From positions 19,942 through 83,941 of the forward strand of contig JALNWK010000003.1 in NCBI GenBank assembly GCA_023230925.1: a DNA stretch of 64,000 bases. Direction: 5' to 3'. The notes below the pieces were generated by a model, which searched no databases, had not been told where the DNA came from, and worked only from the letters and a program-made list of their open reading frames with translations. Origin of the DNA: Limnochordia bacterium (GTDB lineage: Bacteria > Bacillota > Limnochordia > DUMW01). Of this stretch, positions 26,618-35,469 are shown one piece after another (positions within the stretch are counted from its first letter, which is position 1; the number at the start of each line of letters is the position of its first letter). Made by a program: the position numbers and the translations under genes.

Positions 26618-26752
26618 AGGACTGGCGAATAGGGAGATGGCTCTTTTGTCCGCCCGGCTTTTGGACTTCCAAATTTGGTCTTTCGTTGACATTGCCCGAG
26701 ACGGTGAAAAGTCGGATTCTACCGGATGTGACATATGGAAGGGCTTATCTCC

Positions 26753-27820
26753 CTACCGCAGATGTCGATCCATGAACTTGAGGAACTGTTGCCAATCAAA
26801 ACGACTAAGAAAATGGGTACCAGCCCTTAGGTGATAACCGATCTCCCCTTCATGGAGGGAAACACCCGGTTCGGGGAAGCGGCCTTCGTGGACGAGTCCC
26901 CGTAGTCCCAGAAGTTGATATGCTTTACTCGCGGCCATCGCAGAGAGAAACTCACTTTTGGGGTCTGCCCACAGGTCTTCCACGGCACTGGCTACATAAA
27001 CCGGCCGGGGTGCCATGGCAGCAACCAGTTGATGTTGATCGAAGGGCAACTGGGCTTCCCGTCCTTGGTACTGATGATAGTTCGCACAGAACCAGTGGGG
27101 AAAGCTGGTCACGATATTTGCTATTTGTTCCCCTGTTTTGCCCCTGCTAATGGCAGCCCCGCTGCAGCCGGAATTATTAGCTACTGCTGCACAGAAGCGC
27201 TCATCTTGCACTGCAGCCCAAAGGGCGGTCTTTCCCAAACGGGAGTGACCGACGCTGAAGATTCGCCGTTTGTCCACTTGATCTAATGTTAAAACATGAT
27301 CTAGAACGCGGCTGGCCGCCCACGCCCACATGGAGATCTTGCCCCATTCATGCTTGGCACCATCGCGGGGATACATTGCCGCCAGACCAGAGCCAAAACC
27401 ATCGGCCCGATCCTTTGTAACATCCTGATAGCAGAAAGTAGCCAGTGCGTAGCCACTGTCGACGATTTCCTCGATGGGAGCATATTTGCCTATGGGATAC
27501 TCGGTAAAGGAAATATAAATGGCCAATGGTAGTTGTTCTTCAATGTAGGGCAGGACCAGATGCACTGGAAAGGAAAACATTCCCTTGGGTGTCTGAAACT
27601 GAAGGGCGATCTCTTTATGTATTGCTTTCCCTGCCCAAGCTCGCTCTTCAATCTGCTTGGTCTCAGCGTGTACAGTTGCCGGCGGCTGTGGCATACGGCC
27701 ATACACTTCCTCCTGAAAGAGTGCAAATAACTCATCTCGCCGTTTTGGCCAGTCTTGGGCTGTAGTATCTGGTGCTAATACCCTAGGCAGCTTTCGCCGC
27801 TCAAGTTCCTTAAAAGGCAT
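26753..27820 (-). CDS. CE15-like carbohydrate esterase (glucuronoyl esterase family)
   Basis: 355 residues from ATG 27820, with GGGAGG upstream and no signal peptide. An alpha/beta-hydrolase core carries the nucleophile elbow GHSRLGKTALWA (about 196-207), then NNSGCSGAAISRGKTGE, which resembles the CE15 substrate-pocket loop. DLWADPKSEFLSAM and HEGEIGYHLRAGTHF follow, the latter holding the probable catalytic His. CE15 enzymes cleave ester links between glucuronic acid of xylan and lignin. The apparent cytoplasmic location suggests action on imported oligosaccharides or another acyl ester. A hairpin separates it from the MATE gene upstream. Confidence 0.8.
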   Translation of the reverse strand: MPFKELERRKLPRVLAPDTTAQDWPKRRDELFALFQEEVYGRMPQPPATVHAETKQIEERAWAGKAIHKEIALQFQTPKGMFSFPVHLVLPYIEEQLPLAIYISFTEYPIGKYAPIEEIVDSGYALATFCYQDVTKDRADGFGSGLAAMYPRDGAKHEWGKISMWAWAASRVLDHVLTLDQVDKRRIFSVGHSRLGKTALWAAVQDERFCAAVANNSGCSGAAISRGKTGEQIANIVTSFPHWFCANYHQYQGREAQLPFDQHQLVAAMAPRPVYVASAVEDLWADPKSEFLSAMAASKAYQLLGLRGLVHEGRFPEPGVSLHEGEIGYHLRAGTHFLSRFDWQQFLKFMDRHLR

Positions 27821-27962
27821 CTCTCATTCCCTCCTCGGTTCTGTGGTTCTCAACGAATCTTCCTACGGGACTGTATTTGATCCTTTGCTGGTTAAGAGTT
27901 TAGGATGGGAAATAATCCATGTGTTCGTTACTGAAGGTCCTCCTTACTGATAGAAGTTCCTT

Positions 27963-27989
27963 AGGCCCTGGGGCGGTTACCCAGGGCCT
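27963..27989 (-). terminator. Hairpin terminator of the ychF-MATE run
   Basis: AGGCCCTGGG (27963-27972) and CCCAGGGCCT (27980-27989) form a perfect 10-bp stem with a 7-base loop, 5 bases beyond the stop of the minus-strand MATE gene. A T-rich tail is seen only on the opposite strand. Confidence 0.65.
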
Positions 27990-27994
27990 TTGAC

Positions 27995-29365
27995 TCAGTT
28001 CCTTTCACTAGATAGGTTCCATTTACGGGCAGAGACAGCAATCCAGAGGATAGCAAGGATTGCTGCTAAGGTATCGGCGATGGGTACCGCATACCAACAT
28101 GCTTCCAGGGAATGATGGGAGAGTAAGTAAGCCATCAAGGGTAAAACGAAGATCACCTGGCGGAGGAGAGACAGGACTAGGCTAGGTAGCCCTCGGCCCA
28201 CCGCCTGAAAGGTGGCGGAAATGATCATGAACAATCCAACAAAGTGCATGGCTAAGGTCATCCGGCGTAGGGCGGGGATCCCGATACCAGTCAGGGCCTC
28301 ATCGGAATTAAATAGCTGTAGCAGTTGCCTGGGAAACAGCTGAAAGGCTAGAAGACCGGCCGTTGCCATGACTAAGGCAGCTACTGTTGCTTTCCAGATG
28401 GCCTCTTTTACTCGTTTCTGGTCTTGTTTTCCATAGTTGTATCCAACAATAGGTGTGAGCCCTTGGTTTAGTCCGGCGATGGGCATCATAATGAAACTCT
28501 GTAGTCGGAAATACACCCCCACTGCAGCAATGGCCAAAGGTTCGATGCTTCCCACCAACTTGTTCATACCAGCTACGGCGATACTTCCGAGCAATTGGAA
28601 AGCAATAGTGGGAAGGCCCACCTGGTACAACTCCCACAGGATTCGGGGTGAAAAATGGTAACCACGGAAATCAGGAATGATGTCATTTTCCCTTTGGAAA
28701 AGCAAGTAAACAAGGAATAACCCTGAGATGATTTTGGCTAAGATAGTGGCGTAGGCCGCACCCTTAACCCCTAAGGTAGGGAAGGGGCCCAAACCAAAAA
28801 TGAGAAAAGGATCAAATAGGATATTAAGTCCTGCCCCGAGGAGAAGAACTAACATGGGGTAAAAGGTATTCCCCTGTCCCCGCAGAATGTTGTTTGAGCA
28901 GACGGGGAAATACAGCCCGATAGAACCAACGAAGATGATCCGTAAATAATCTGCGGCCTGACTGGCGATTCCGGGATCATCCACAAAGAAATGGGCCATG
29001 GGTTTGGCGAGGAAAAACCCCAAAAGGGCGGTCAGTGCTCCATAGACAAAACAGAGAATTAAGGTATGCTCTGCAGCTAGTTTGGCGTCCTGTTTATTGC
29101 CTTGTCCCAGATACCGGGAGATCAACGATGTGGCACCAATACCAGTCCCCACTGCGATGGCAATAATGATCATCTGCATCGGAAAGGCGGCAGAAACGGC
29201 GGTTAACCCCTCACTACTATAGCGACCCACAAAGATCGAATCAACAATATTGTACAGGGCCTGGGTGGCCATACCCACAACTCCGGGCACGGAAAGACTC
29301 CATAGTAGCTTTCCGATGGATTCTTTCCCGAGCCGATGGGCTCCTTTGGTCTGATTGTTTCCCAT
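27995..29365 (-). CDS. MATE family multidrug efflux transporter
   Basis: 456 residues from ATG 29365 (AAGGAAG upstream); the open frame extends to 29410 into the neighbouring gene. About 12 hydrophobic helices in two halves. MATE features are LLWSLSVPGVVGMATQALYNIVDSIFVGRY in helices 1-2, GIGATSLISRYLGQGNKQDA, and the repeat-2 counterpart GLNQGLTPIVGYNYGKQDQKRVKEA. MATE pumps export drugs or metabolites in exchange for Na+ or H+. The gene begins 17 bases after DUF763 and is the last of a four-gene minus-strand run. Confidence 0.93.
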   Translation of the reverse strand: MGNNQTKGAHRLGKESIGKLLWSLSVPGVVGMATQALYNIVDSIFVGRYSSEGLTAVSAAFPMQMIIIAIAVGTGIGATSLISRYLGQGNKQDAKLAAEHTLILCFVYGALTALLGFFLAKPMAHFFVDDPGIASQAADYLRIIFVGSIGLYFPVCSNNILRGQGNTFYPMLVLLLGAGLNILFDPFLIFGLGPFPTLGVKGAAYATILAKIISGLFLVYLLFQRENDIIPDFRGYHFSPRILWELYQVGLPTIAFQLLGSIAVAGMNKLVGSIEPLAIAAVGVYFRLQSFIMMPIAGLNQGLTPIVGYNYGKQDQKRVKEAIWKATVAALVMATAGLLAFQLFPRQLLQLFNSDEALTGIGIPALRRMTLAMHFVGLFMIISATFQAVGRGLPSLVLSLLRQVIFVLPLMAYLLSHHSLEACWYAVPIADTLAAILAILWIAVSARKWNLSSERN

Positions 29366-29382
29366 ATTAACGACTTCCTTTT

Positions 29383-30561
29383 CTACTGTATCTGTTGGTC
29401 TCCTTGCCACTGGGCCAATTGACGCAAGGCCTTCAGTTTGTCCGAACGGTCGATCTTGCTTGCAGCCACCGCTTCTTGGAGCATATTAATCGAGTAATCG
29501 TAGTCATCCCGGTTAACAGGGAAAGGATAGCCATCTTTACCTCCGTGGGCAAAGGCGTAGCGTACGGGGTCCTTGAAACTTGCCGATGCCCCATAGGCGA
29601 CCTCCGCCACCATGGCTAGGGCCCGTATTGTACTCGGCCCAACGCCGGGAAGGGCTAGGAGCTGCTCAAAGTCTTTCGGTGCCTGTTCATAGGCCTGGTC
29701 CAGTACCTTGAGCAAATGCTTGGTGTGGGGGATGGCGTGATTAGCTCCGAGGACAAAACCCGTTGTGTTCAGGGTAGCTAGGTTCTTCAATTTGGTCTCC
29801 TCTGGGTTGGGTTCAAAGAGTGATAGCTGGGTGCCGATTGCAGGCTGCTTCTTCCTGCTCTTTTGCATCAAGGACAACTCAGCTAATACTGTCTGGGGTT
29901 TCTCCCTGGTCAGAGTGGTTATTGCTGTTCTTGCCCTTTGGCTTTCCCGTGCGACCATGTTCAGGATGTGGTCAGAACGGTCATCGCAACAGATCGCCTT
30001 GTGGGGTTCGGAGACGAAGTCTGTCATGTCGGTACTAAGCCAATGGTATCTTCGCGCTAGCCTGTTTCTTGGGTTCATGCCCTGTTGCACCACGGCCCAG
30101 TCTCCATCTCGGGTGAAGACGAAAAGATGATGATAGATCTGATACCCGTCCTGCAATGCAGCACTGTCCACTTTGGCAGCTAGTCTACTTGCATACTGCA
30201 AAGCGGATGCATCTACGGTTAGACTGTGCTCATCTGCCAGGGAGATAATCTCCTTTGGAGTAGCCCGGGATGCTCTTCCCTTACCACCCGCGAGGTACAG
30301 ATCCAGGCAGTCATTCTTCAGGCCCTCCTTTAGAGCGCCACAGACTGTGGTGGTAAGGCCCGATGAGTGCCAATCAAAGCCGAGGACACAACCAAAGGCC
30401 TGAAACCAGAAAGGATCAGCTAACCGCCTGAGGACTTCTTGGGAACCGAACTCTTGAACAACAACTTCAATAATGAGCGGTGCCAGTTTCTTCATCCGTT
30501 CAAAAAGCCACGGAGGGCACTTGCCACCATGGAGCGGAAGATCAGTATAGCCTGTACGCAC
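29383..30561 (-). CDS. DUF763 domain-containing protein
   Basis: 392 residues. It starts MRTGYTDLPLHGGKCPPWLF, the hallmark N-terminus of DUF763, a family widespread in archaea and some thermophilic or anaerobic bacteria. A helix-hairpin-helix-like element (LLALPGVGPSTIRALAMVAEV) at about 310-330 suggests nucleic-acid binding. The conserved ending region has FAHGGKDGYPFPVNRDDYDYSI. No activity is established for the family; a DNA-repair or nuclease role is a guess from the helix-hairpin-helix. The gene lies between the MFS gene (58 bases upstream) and the MATE gene. Confidence 0.9.
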   Translation of the reverse strand: MRTGYTDLPLHGGKCPPWLFERMKKLAPLIIEVVVQEFGSQEVLRRLADPFWFQAFGCVLGFDWHSSGLTTTVCGALKEGLKNDCLDLYLAGGKGRASRATPKEIISLADEHSLTVDASALQYASRLAAKVDSAALQDGYQIYHHLFVFTRDGDWAVVQQGMNPRNRLARRYHWLSTDMTDFVSEPHKAICCDDRSDHILNMVARESQRARTAITTLTREKPQTVLAELSLMQKSRKKQPAIGTQLSLFEPNPEETKLKNLATLNTTGFVLGANHAIPHTKHLLKVLDQAYEQAPKDFEQLLALPGVGPSTIRALAMVAEVAYGASASFKDPVRYAFAHGGKDGYPFPVNRDDYDYSINMLQEAVAASKIDRSDKLKALRQLAQWQGDQQIQ

Positions 30562-30619
30562 AAGTATTTACAGACATGGTCGGGTCGATGACCACTCTGT
30601 TTCCCTCCTCTGAATCAAT

Positions 30620-31798
30620 TTACGACAAGTCACATTTAGACCTGCGTGCAGCAATGTCATTCGATTGGGTCATAATGAAGGCGGCAATCACCGCAATCAC
30701 AATGAGTAGCGGCAGGGCAGAGACGAAAATAGCGCCCCGGAGGGTCTTCATATCGGCAATGGCCCCCACAAGTGGGGTGAACCCGATCACACCTACATTA
30801 CCGAGGGCGGTGGCCATGTTAGTTGCCCGATCACCAAAGGAGGCAAATTGCTTGCTAATCAAAGACATAATACCCGGATAGATACCCGCAAGGGCCAAGG
30901 CTGTCCCGGCGAACGCGATTAGTACCCAAAGCAGTGAGCTAGCCTGGGAAGCGATCATGGTACAGACAAAGGCCACTCCACAGGCAAAGGAAACAAAGGA
31001 TTGTTCGGAGAAAAAGGGCAATAGCCAACCGGCTAGTAAGCGGCCGAGAAACATAAATACCCAGAAGATGGTCACGATCTGATAGCCGATACCATGTTCA
31101 AAAACATCCAGGATGTACTTACTACTCCAAGTACTCAAAGCACCTTCAGTGGCCACATAGGACGTGAGGGCAAGGCACCAGAAATAGAAAGCAGCTGGTA
31201 AAGGACGAAAAGGTTTGCCATTAGGGGTGTCCTCTTTCGGTGCGGGCGCTTCGGAGCCAAGCAATAGCAAAACCCCGGTGGCGGTGCACAGGGCGAGCAA
31301 CCGATAGGCAAGTCGCCAGCCATGGCCATGGGCCAGCAGGCTGCCAATCATTAGCGGACCCAAGACGACCCCCAGTCCGAAGGCACTGTATAACCAGGAT
31401 AGATATCGTGATTGATGGGGCGCGGTTCGGCGAGTTGTCTGAGCTGTCAATCCAGCGAACAACAAGCCGTTGGTGGCTCCCACAAGTCCGTACAGAACAT
31501 AGGCCACAGGAAGACTGTTGTTTAGGCTAAATACTAGCAGTACGAGACTCCGCAGGAGGGTTATACCGGTCAGTCCCTTCTTCGCCCCGTAGCGGCGGAC
31601 TACCCATTCAGCCAAGAACACTCCCGGGAAGGTACCAAGGCTATAGGCAGAGGCTAAGAAACCAATGCCCACTTTATCTGAATCAAAGGTATCGATGAGG
31701 GTATCTACACAAGGACCATGGGCCACAAGCACCATTCCTGCCGTGAGCATGGCTAGAAAGTACAGGTATAGTTCTCGTTTCTGGTTTACCAAGATCAT
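30620..31798 (-). CDS. Major facilitator superfamily transporter
   Basis: 392 residues from ATG 31798; TTG 31792 is better spaced from AAGGG and also possible. About 12 transmembrane helices with a central cytoplasmic loop rich in charged residues (APAPKEDTPNGKPF). The helix 2-3 loop reads AEWVVRRYGAKKGL, the MFS G-x-x-x-D-R-x-G-R-K-type motif in divergent form. Members are secondary transporters for sugars, drugs or metabolites; the substrate is unknown. It is 55 bases downstream of ychF. Confidence 0.88.
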   Translation of the reverse strand: MILVNQKRELYLYFLAMLTAGMVLVAHGPCVDTLIDTFDSDKVGIGFLASAYSLGTFPGVFLAEWVVRRYGAKKGLTGITLLRSLVLLVFSLNNSLPVAYVLYGLVGATNGLLFAGLTAQTTRRTAPHQSRYLSWLYSAFGLGVVLGPLMIGSLLAHGHGWRLAYRLLALCTATGVLLLLGSEAPAPKEDTPNGKPFRPLPAAFYFWCLALTSYVATEGALSTWSSKYILDVFEHGIGYQIVTIFWVFMFLGRLLAGWLLPFFSEQSFVSFACGVAFVCTMIASQASSLLWVLIAFAGTALALAGIYPGIMSLISKQFASFGDRATNMATALGNVGVIGFTPLVGAIADMKTLRGAIFVSALPLLIVIAVIAAFIMTQSNDIAARRSKCDLS

Positions 31799-31853
31799 CA
31801 CCCTTAGAAAGCCCAAAAGGGCAAAGCGTTAACGAAATGGTGCCCCAGGGCAA

Positions 31854-32894
31854 TTAGACGTTAAAACGGAAATGAATGATGTCACCATCTTGCACGGTAT
31901 ATTCCTTACCCTCAAGACGTAGTAGTCCCGCCTTGCGCAGCTCGGTGAGGTTGCCTTTACTTATGAAGGTATCAAAACCCACCACCTCGGCCCGGATAAA
32001 GCCCCGGGCAATGTCCGAATGGATCTTCCCAGCAGCCTCCAGGGCGGTTTCCCCTTTGGTGATCGTCCAGGCCTTAACCTCATCCTCACCCACGGTAAAA
32101 AAGGAGATTAGTCCCATATTGCCATAGATCGTCCGGGCAAGACGATGAATACCCGGTTCACTAATCCCTGCATCTTCCATGAAAGCTTGCTGCTCTTCCG
32201 GATCTAATTCGGCAATCTCCTTCTCAAGCTGTCCCAGGATGCTGATCAGGGGAATGCTTAAGCTTTTGCACCAGTCAACTACTTCATCTTCGGCTGCATC
32301 GTTTTCTTCGTCAGTATTGACGACCACGATCAGTGGTTTCATCGTTAGAAGGGCATAGTTTCTTAAAACCGTCTGCTCTTCTTCATTAAAGGTGAGATTA
32401 AACAGGGGTTGTTCCGACTCCAAAGCCTGTTTGCACTTACTTAATAGGGGCAATTCCTTCTCCCAAATGGCCCGCTTACGGGGGTTCTTTTCAGCTTGGC
32501 CCCTAGTAATGCGGGTTTCTATTAACTGCCAATCGGCGAGGATAATTTCAGAGAACACCTGTTTGGCATCCCGGAGGCCTGAAACACTACCTTCAACATG
32601 GGGTACATGGGGGGCGCTAAACTGACGCACGATATGGACGAGGACATCCATATCCTGTAGTTGGGTAAAGATCTTCTCCTGATTCTGACTAGTGAGCCCA
32701 GGGAAGTCGACTAACGTAATCTGGGCGTAACTAGTTTTTGCCGGCTTGAAGATCTGGCTTAGTTTCTCCACTCGGGGATCAAAGACCCTTGCCACGGCGA
32801 TATCTGAAGCACCTTTCTTGCTTTGACTGGTTGCCAAGGAATCAAACACAGTCGTCTTGCCCACTTGGGGCAGTCCAATAAGACCAACCTGCAT
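31854..32894 (-). CDS. ychF: YchF/OLA1-family GTPase/ATPase with TGS domain
   Basis: 346 residues from ATG 32894 (AGAGG upstream); upstream in-frame codons to 32945 are not conserved in character. The P-loop is GLPQVGKTT (residues 5-13, after MQVGLI), with switch DFPGL and NTDEE in place of the canonical NKxD, as is normal for YchF proteins that prefer ATP. A coiled-coil insert follows the P-loop domain. The C-terminal TGS domain ends GFIRAEVVGF...YTVQDGDIIHFRFNV. YchF/OLA1 binds ribosomes and is linked to stress responses. First gene of the minus-strand run. Confidence 0.93.
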   Translation of the reverse strand: MQVGLIGLPQVGKTTVFDSLATSQSKKGASDIAVARVFDPRVEKLSQIFKPAKTSYAQITLVDFPGLTSQNQEKIFTQLQDMDVLVHIVRQFSAPHVPHVEGSVSGLRDAKQVFSEIILADWQLIETRITRGQAEKNPRKRAIWEKELPLLSKCKQALESEQPLFNLTFNEEEQTVLRNYALLTMKPLIVVVNTDEENDAAEDEVVDWCKSLSIPLISILGQLEKEIAELDPEEQQAFMEDAGISEPGIHRLARTIYGNMGLISFFTVGEDEVKAWTITKGETALEAAGKIHSDIARGFIRAEVVGFDTFISKGNLTELRKAGLLRLEGKEYTVQDGDIIHFRFNV

Positions 32895-32945
32895 GTGCTG
32901 TGAAACCTCTTTTCTTTTGATAGTGACCACTAGATATCTTAACAT

Positions 32946-34111
32946 AACAAGGACTGCTTTGCTATCCTAGGCCAGACTTTGTATAAGTTAGCGCGTCAGG
33001 CTACTCTCACTGGGGTTTTATGTGATACATGAAGGGCAACGTTTTCAGTCATATCGACGGTCTCTATATTGGGCCCACAAAGAAGTTCTATCATTAGACT
33101 TGTCTAGCTTTGTTTTCCTTCACATACGGGCCAAATTTCTGGGTTTCACGAGACCGAGACTTCTGTGCGGTGTGCTATTGGACACCAGGTGTAGTAACAG
33201 TACTAAGGGTTGTCAAACTGCGTGCAGACAAAGCTTCGCGAAAAGAAGTCCTAGAGTTTACAGCTCTAGAAGGTCGCACGAGTTGAGGTGTTACAAACTC
33301 ACTGGGTAGCGGTTGGGATAGTGAGAAGGATGTCCAGGCACAGAAAAGGCCTGACACATGCGCCCGAAAAAAGGTCATAATGTTACGTACATCTACGACT
33401 AAACACCAGATAATCCCCTCAGAACAAGGGTCTGGGGAAGCTAATGACTGCAGACCAACTTGTCTGGAAGCTGGTAAATTGTTTGGACGAATTCTCTGAT
33501 GAAATCTGATGAAAAAGGTAGAAATAGGGAGCCAATTCGCACATAATCAACCGAGTTGGGGTAAAGCCGCTGCCCGAGAATATTGTTTTTCACAGGGGTC
33601 TTTGATACATTAACGATAATAACGTTGCATACAATAATCGGGTTATAGACTATCTGTACTAGTTGGTTGCATATACCAAACTGGATTATTAAAGGTATCT
33701 TGTCGTTACATTTGTATGAGGATGAGTAAAGGGTTTTTCAGCTAAGCAGAATGTATCGGTGTACGCTGTGGCACTATGAGCAAATCGGCAATCCTATGAA
33801 ACGTATCGAATACTTAGTTTACGCTGAATCTCGATTACATAAGACGCGGCACAGCTCGACCAAGAACAAATGACTAGTAGCCTCAAGAAAGCAAAGGTGA
33901 TTACCATACTAGTCTAGTAGCAACTGAGCAGGTTTGACTTGTGACTTTATCTTATATCTGATCTAGGACGGGCGCAAAATGATGTAACGATCGGTCCATG
34001 GGCGAGCTGACACTGTAAACCAAGCTAGCTTGCAGACTCGTACTTGGAAGAATACTCCACGGCGTAGTTGGGTTGAATTCATTCTATGCTTCTGGGAGCT
34101 AAAACGATTCT
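32946..34111. other. Long non-coding, apparently decayed stretch
   Basis: About 1.17 kb without a convincing ORF. No tRNA, inverted-repeat ends or protein remnant could be recognised on either strand. The start region and signal peptide of the solute-binding pseudogene that follows would have lain at its right end but are not readable. Confidence 0.5.
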
Positions 34112-35235
34112 TACTTTGCTTTTGAAGAGGCTAATCCAGGTATTGAGGTGGAACTGCGACCTGGGTCAAAGAGAGATCAGTTCATTGCGGCATTCGCTGG
34201 TGGAGTAGCCCCGGATGTGTTTGTGATCGGTTCAGGGATCCCTGGATACGCCCAGAACCATATGATTAGCCCCATTACATCCTCTGTGCAAGAAGACGGA
34301 TTCAGCGCAACTGATTTCTTTCCGGCTGGCTGGATGGAGGTGCAGTGGAAGGGTGATGTCTGGGCGTTACCACTAACGCTAGATCCGAACTTTGCCTTGC
34401 TTGGCAATCGCCGATTACTGGAGGAGGCGGGGTTACCAGGAGAGACTTTGCCGACAACTATTGCGGTTCTAGATAACCATATTCATCGCTTGACACAACT
34501 AGATGCCGATGGCCGTGCCCCGAGATTGGGATGTCAGTCTGGGATAACGCGTGGGGTCAGCTAAACAACCTATATACGTGGGGCTGGGCATTTGGAGGAG
34601 CCTTCTACGATGTGGTGAGCGATACGGCGACTTTGACCGATCCTCAGGTAGTCAAAGCCCTTGAATGGTTAGCCGATCACTATAACCGGTATGTTATGAC
34701 ACTTGCGGGTAAGAATCCGTCCTTCGTTAGGCGCTTTATAGACGAAGATGAAGTCATGATTACTGCCCATACTGAAGTCATTGGCGAGGTGCTTAACTTC
34801 AATCCGGAGATCAAGTTGACCCTTGGGATCATGCCTCACGAGGCAGGAGTTGGTCCAGAGAATCCGGCTTGGGTTGGCGGATGGCGCATTGTACTTGTCG
34901 AAGGAAGTCAGTATACCGAGGAGGCATGGAAACTGATCAGGTTTTTGGCCGCCGATCCTGTGGGAACAGGTGTCTTTGGGGTGACCGCCAGTCAATACCC
35001 GGGGTATCGGTATTCAAATGCCTATGATCAGTTCAAGATGGATCCGATTCGAGGTTTCTTTGCCCAAATACTCGAGGCCGCTCAACGGGTTCGTCCTGTG
35101 ACTACGCAGTCGGATGTGTTTACCAGGGAAATCCAAGCCTTGGTGCGTCCAGTCTATGCGGGGGAGAAGTCACCGCAAGCTGCATTGGCAGAGGCTAATC
35201 GTCGCATTAATCAGGCGCTTCATGATGCACGATAA
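34112..35235 (+). pseudogene. Sugar ABC transporter solute-binding protein, frameshifted and 5'-truncated
   Basis: The first frame reads YFAFEEANPGIEVELRPGS, then GGVAPDVFVIGSGIP and WALPLTLDPNFALLGNRRLL, all typical of family 1 solute-binding proteins. It breaks at about 34520-34535. Reading continues one frame over as SVWDNAWGQLNNLYTWGWAFGG, then VVKALEWLADHY, EVMITAHTEV and GGWRIVLVEGSQYTEEAWKLIRFL. The whole C-terminus is intact to 35235. Upstream of 34112 a stop closes the frame and no signal peptide is readable. Hence a single-base frameshift and a lost 5' end. It heads a carbohydrate locus with the next two genes. Confidence 0.85.
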
Positions 35236-35249
35236 ACCATAGGCGCGGA

Positions 35250-35292
35250 GAAATCACGGTCACCATAGTCTCAACAAGGTGATCGTGATTTC
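35250..35292 (+). terminator. Hairpin after the solute-binding pseudogene
   Basis: GAAATCACGGTCACC (35250-35264) pairs with GGTGATCGTGATTTC (35278-35292) over 15 bp with one G-T pair and a 13-base loop, 15 bases beyond the stop. Confidence 0.6.
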
Positions 35293-35469
35293 CTTAGTAC
35301 TGAAGCATAGGTGGCTGTCACCGTTGTCTTAGTTGACAGGAAAGCGAAATGTGATGCCTGGTTGATACAATACCGCGTCTGCATCTTCGCTTCAGAGTGA
35401 TAGTCTGTGATGAACAGGCTAGAGACTCTCCACGTGGTTTCGTTCATCGGTTGAATAGGAGGGTTACCT

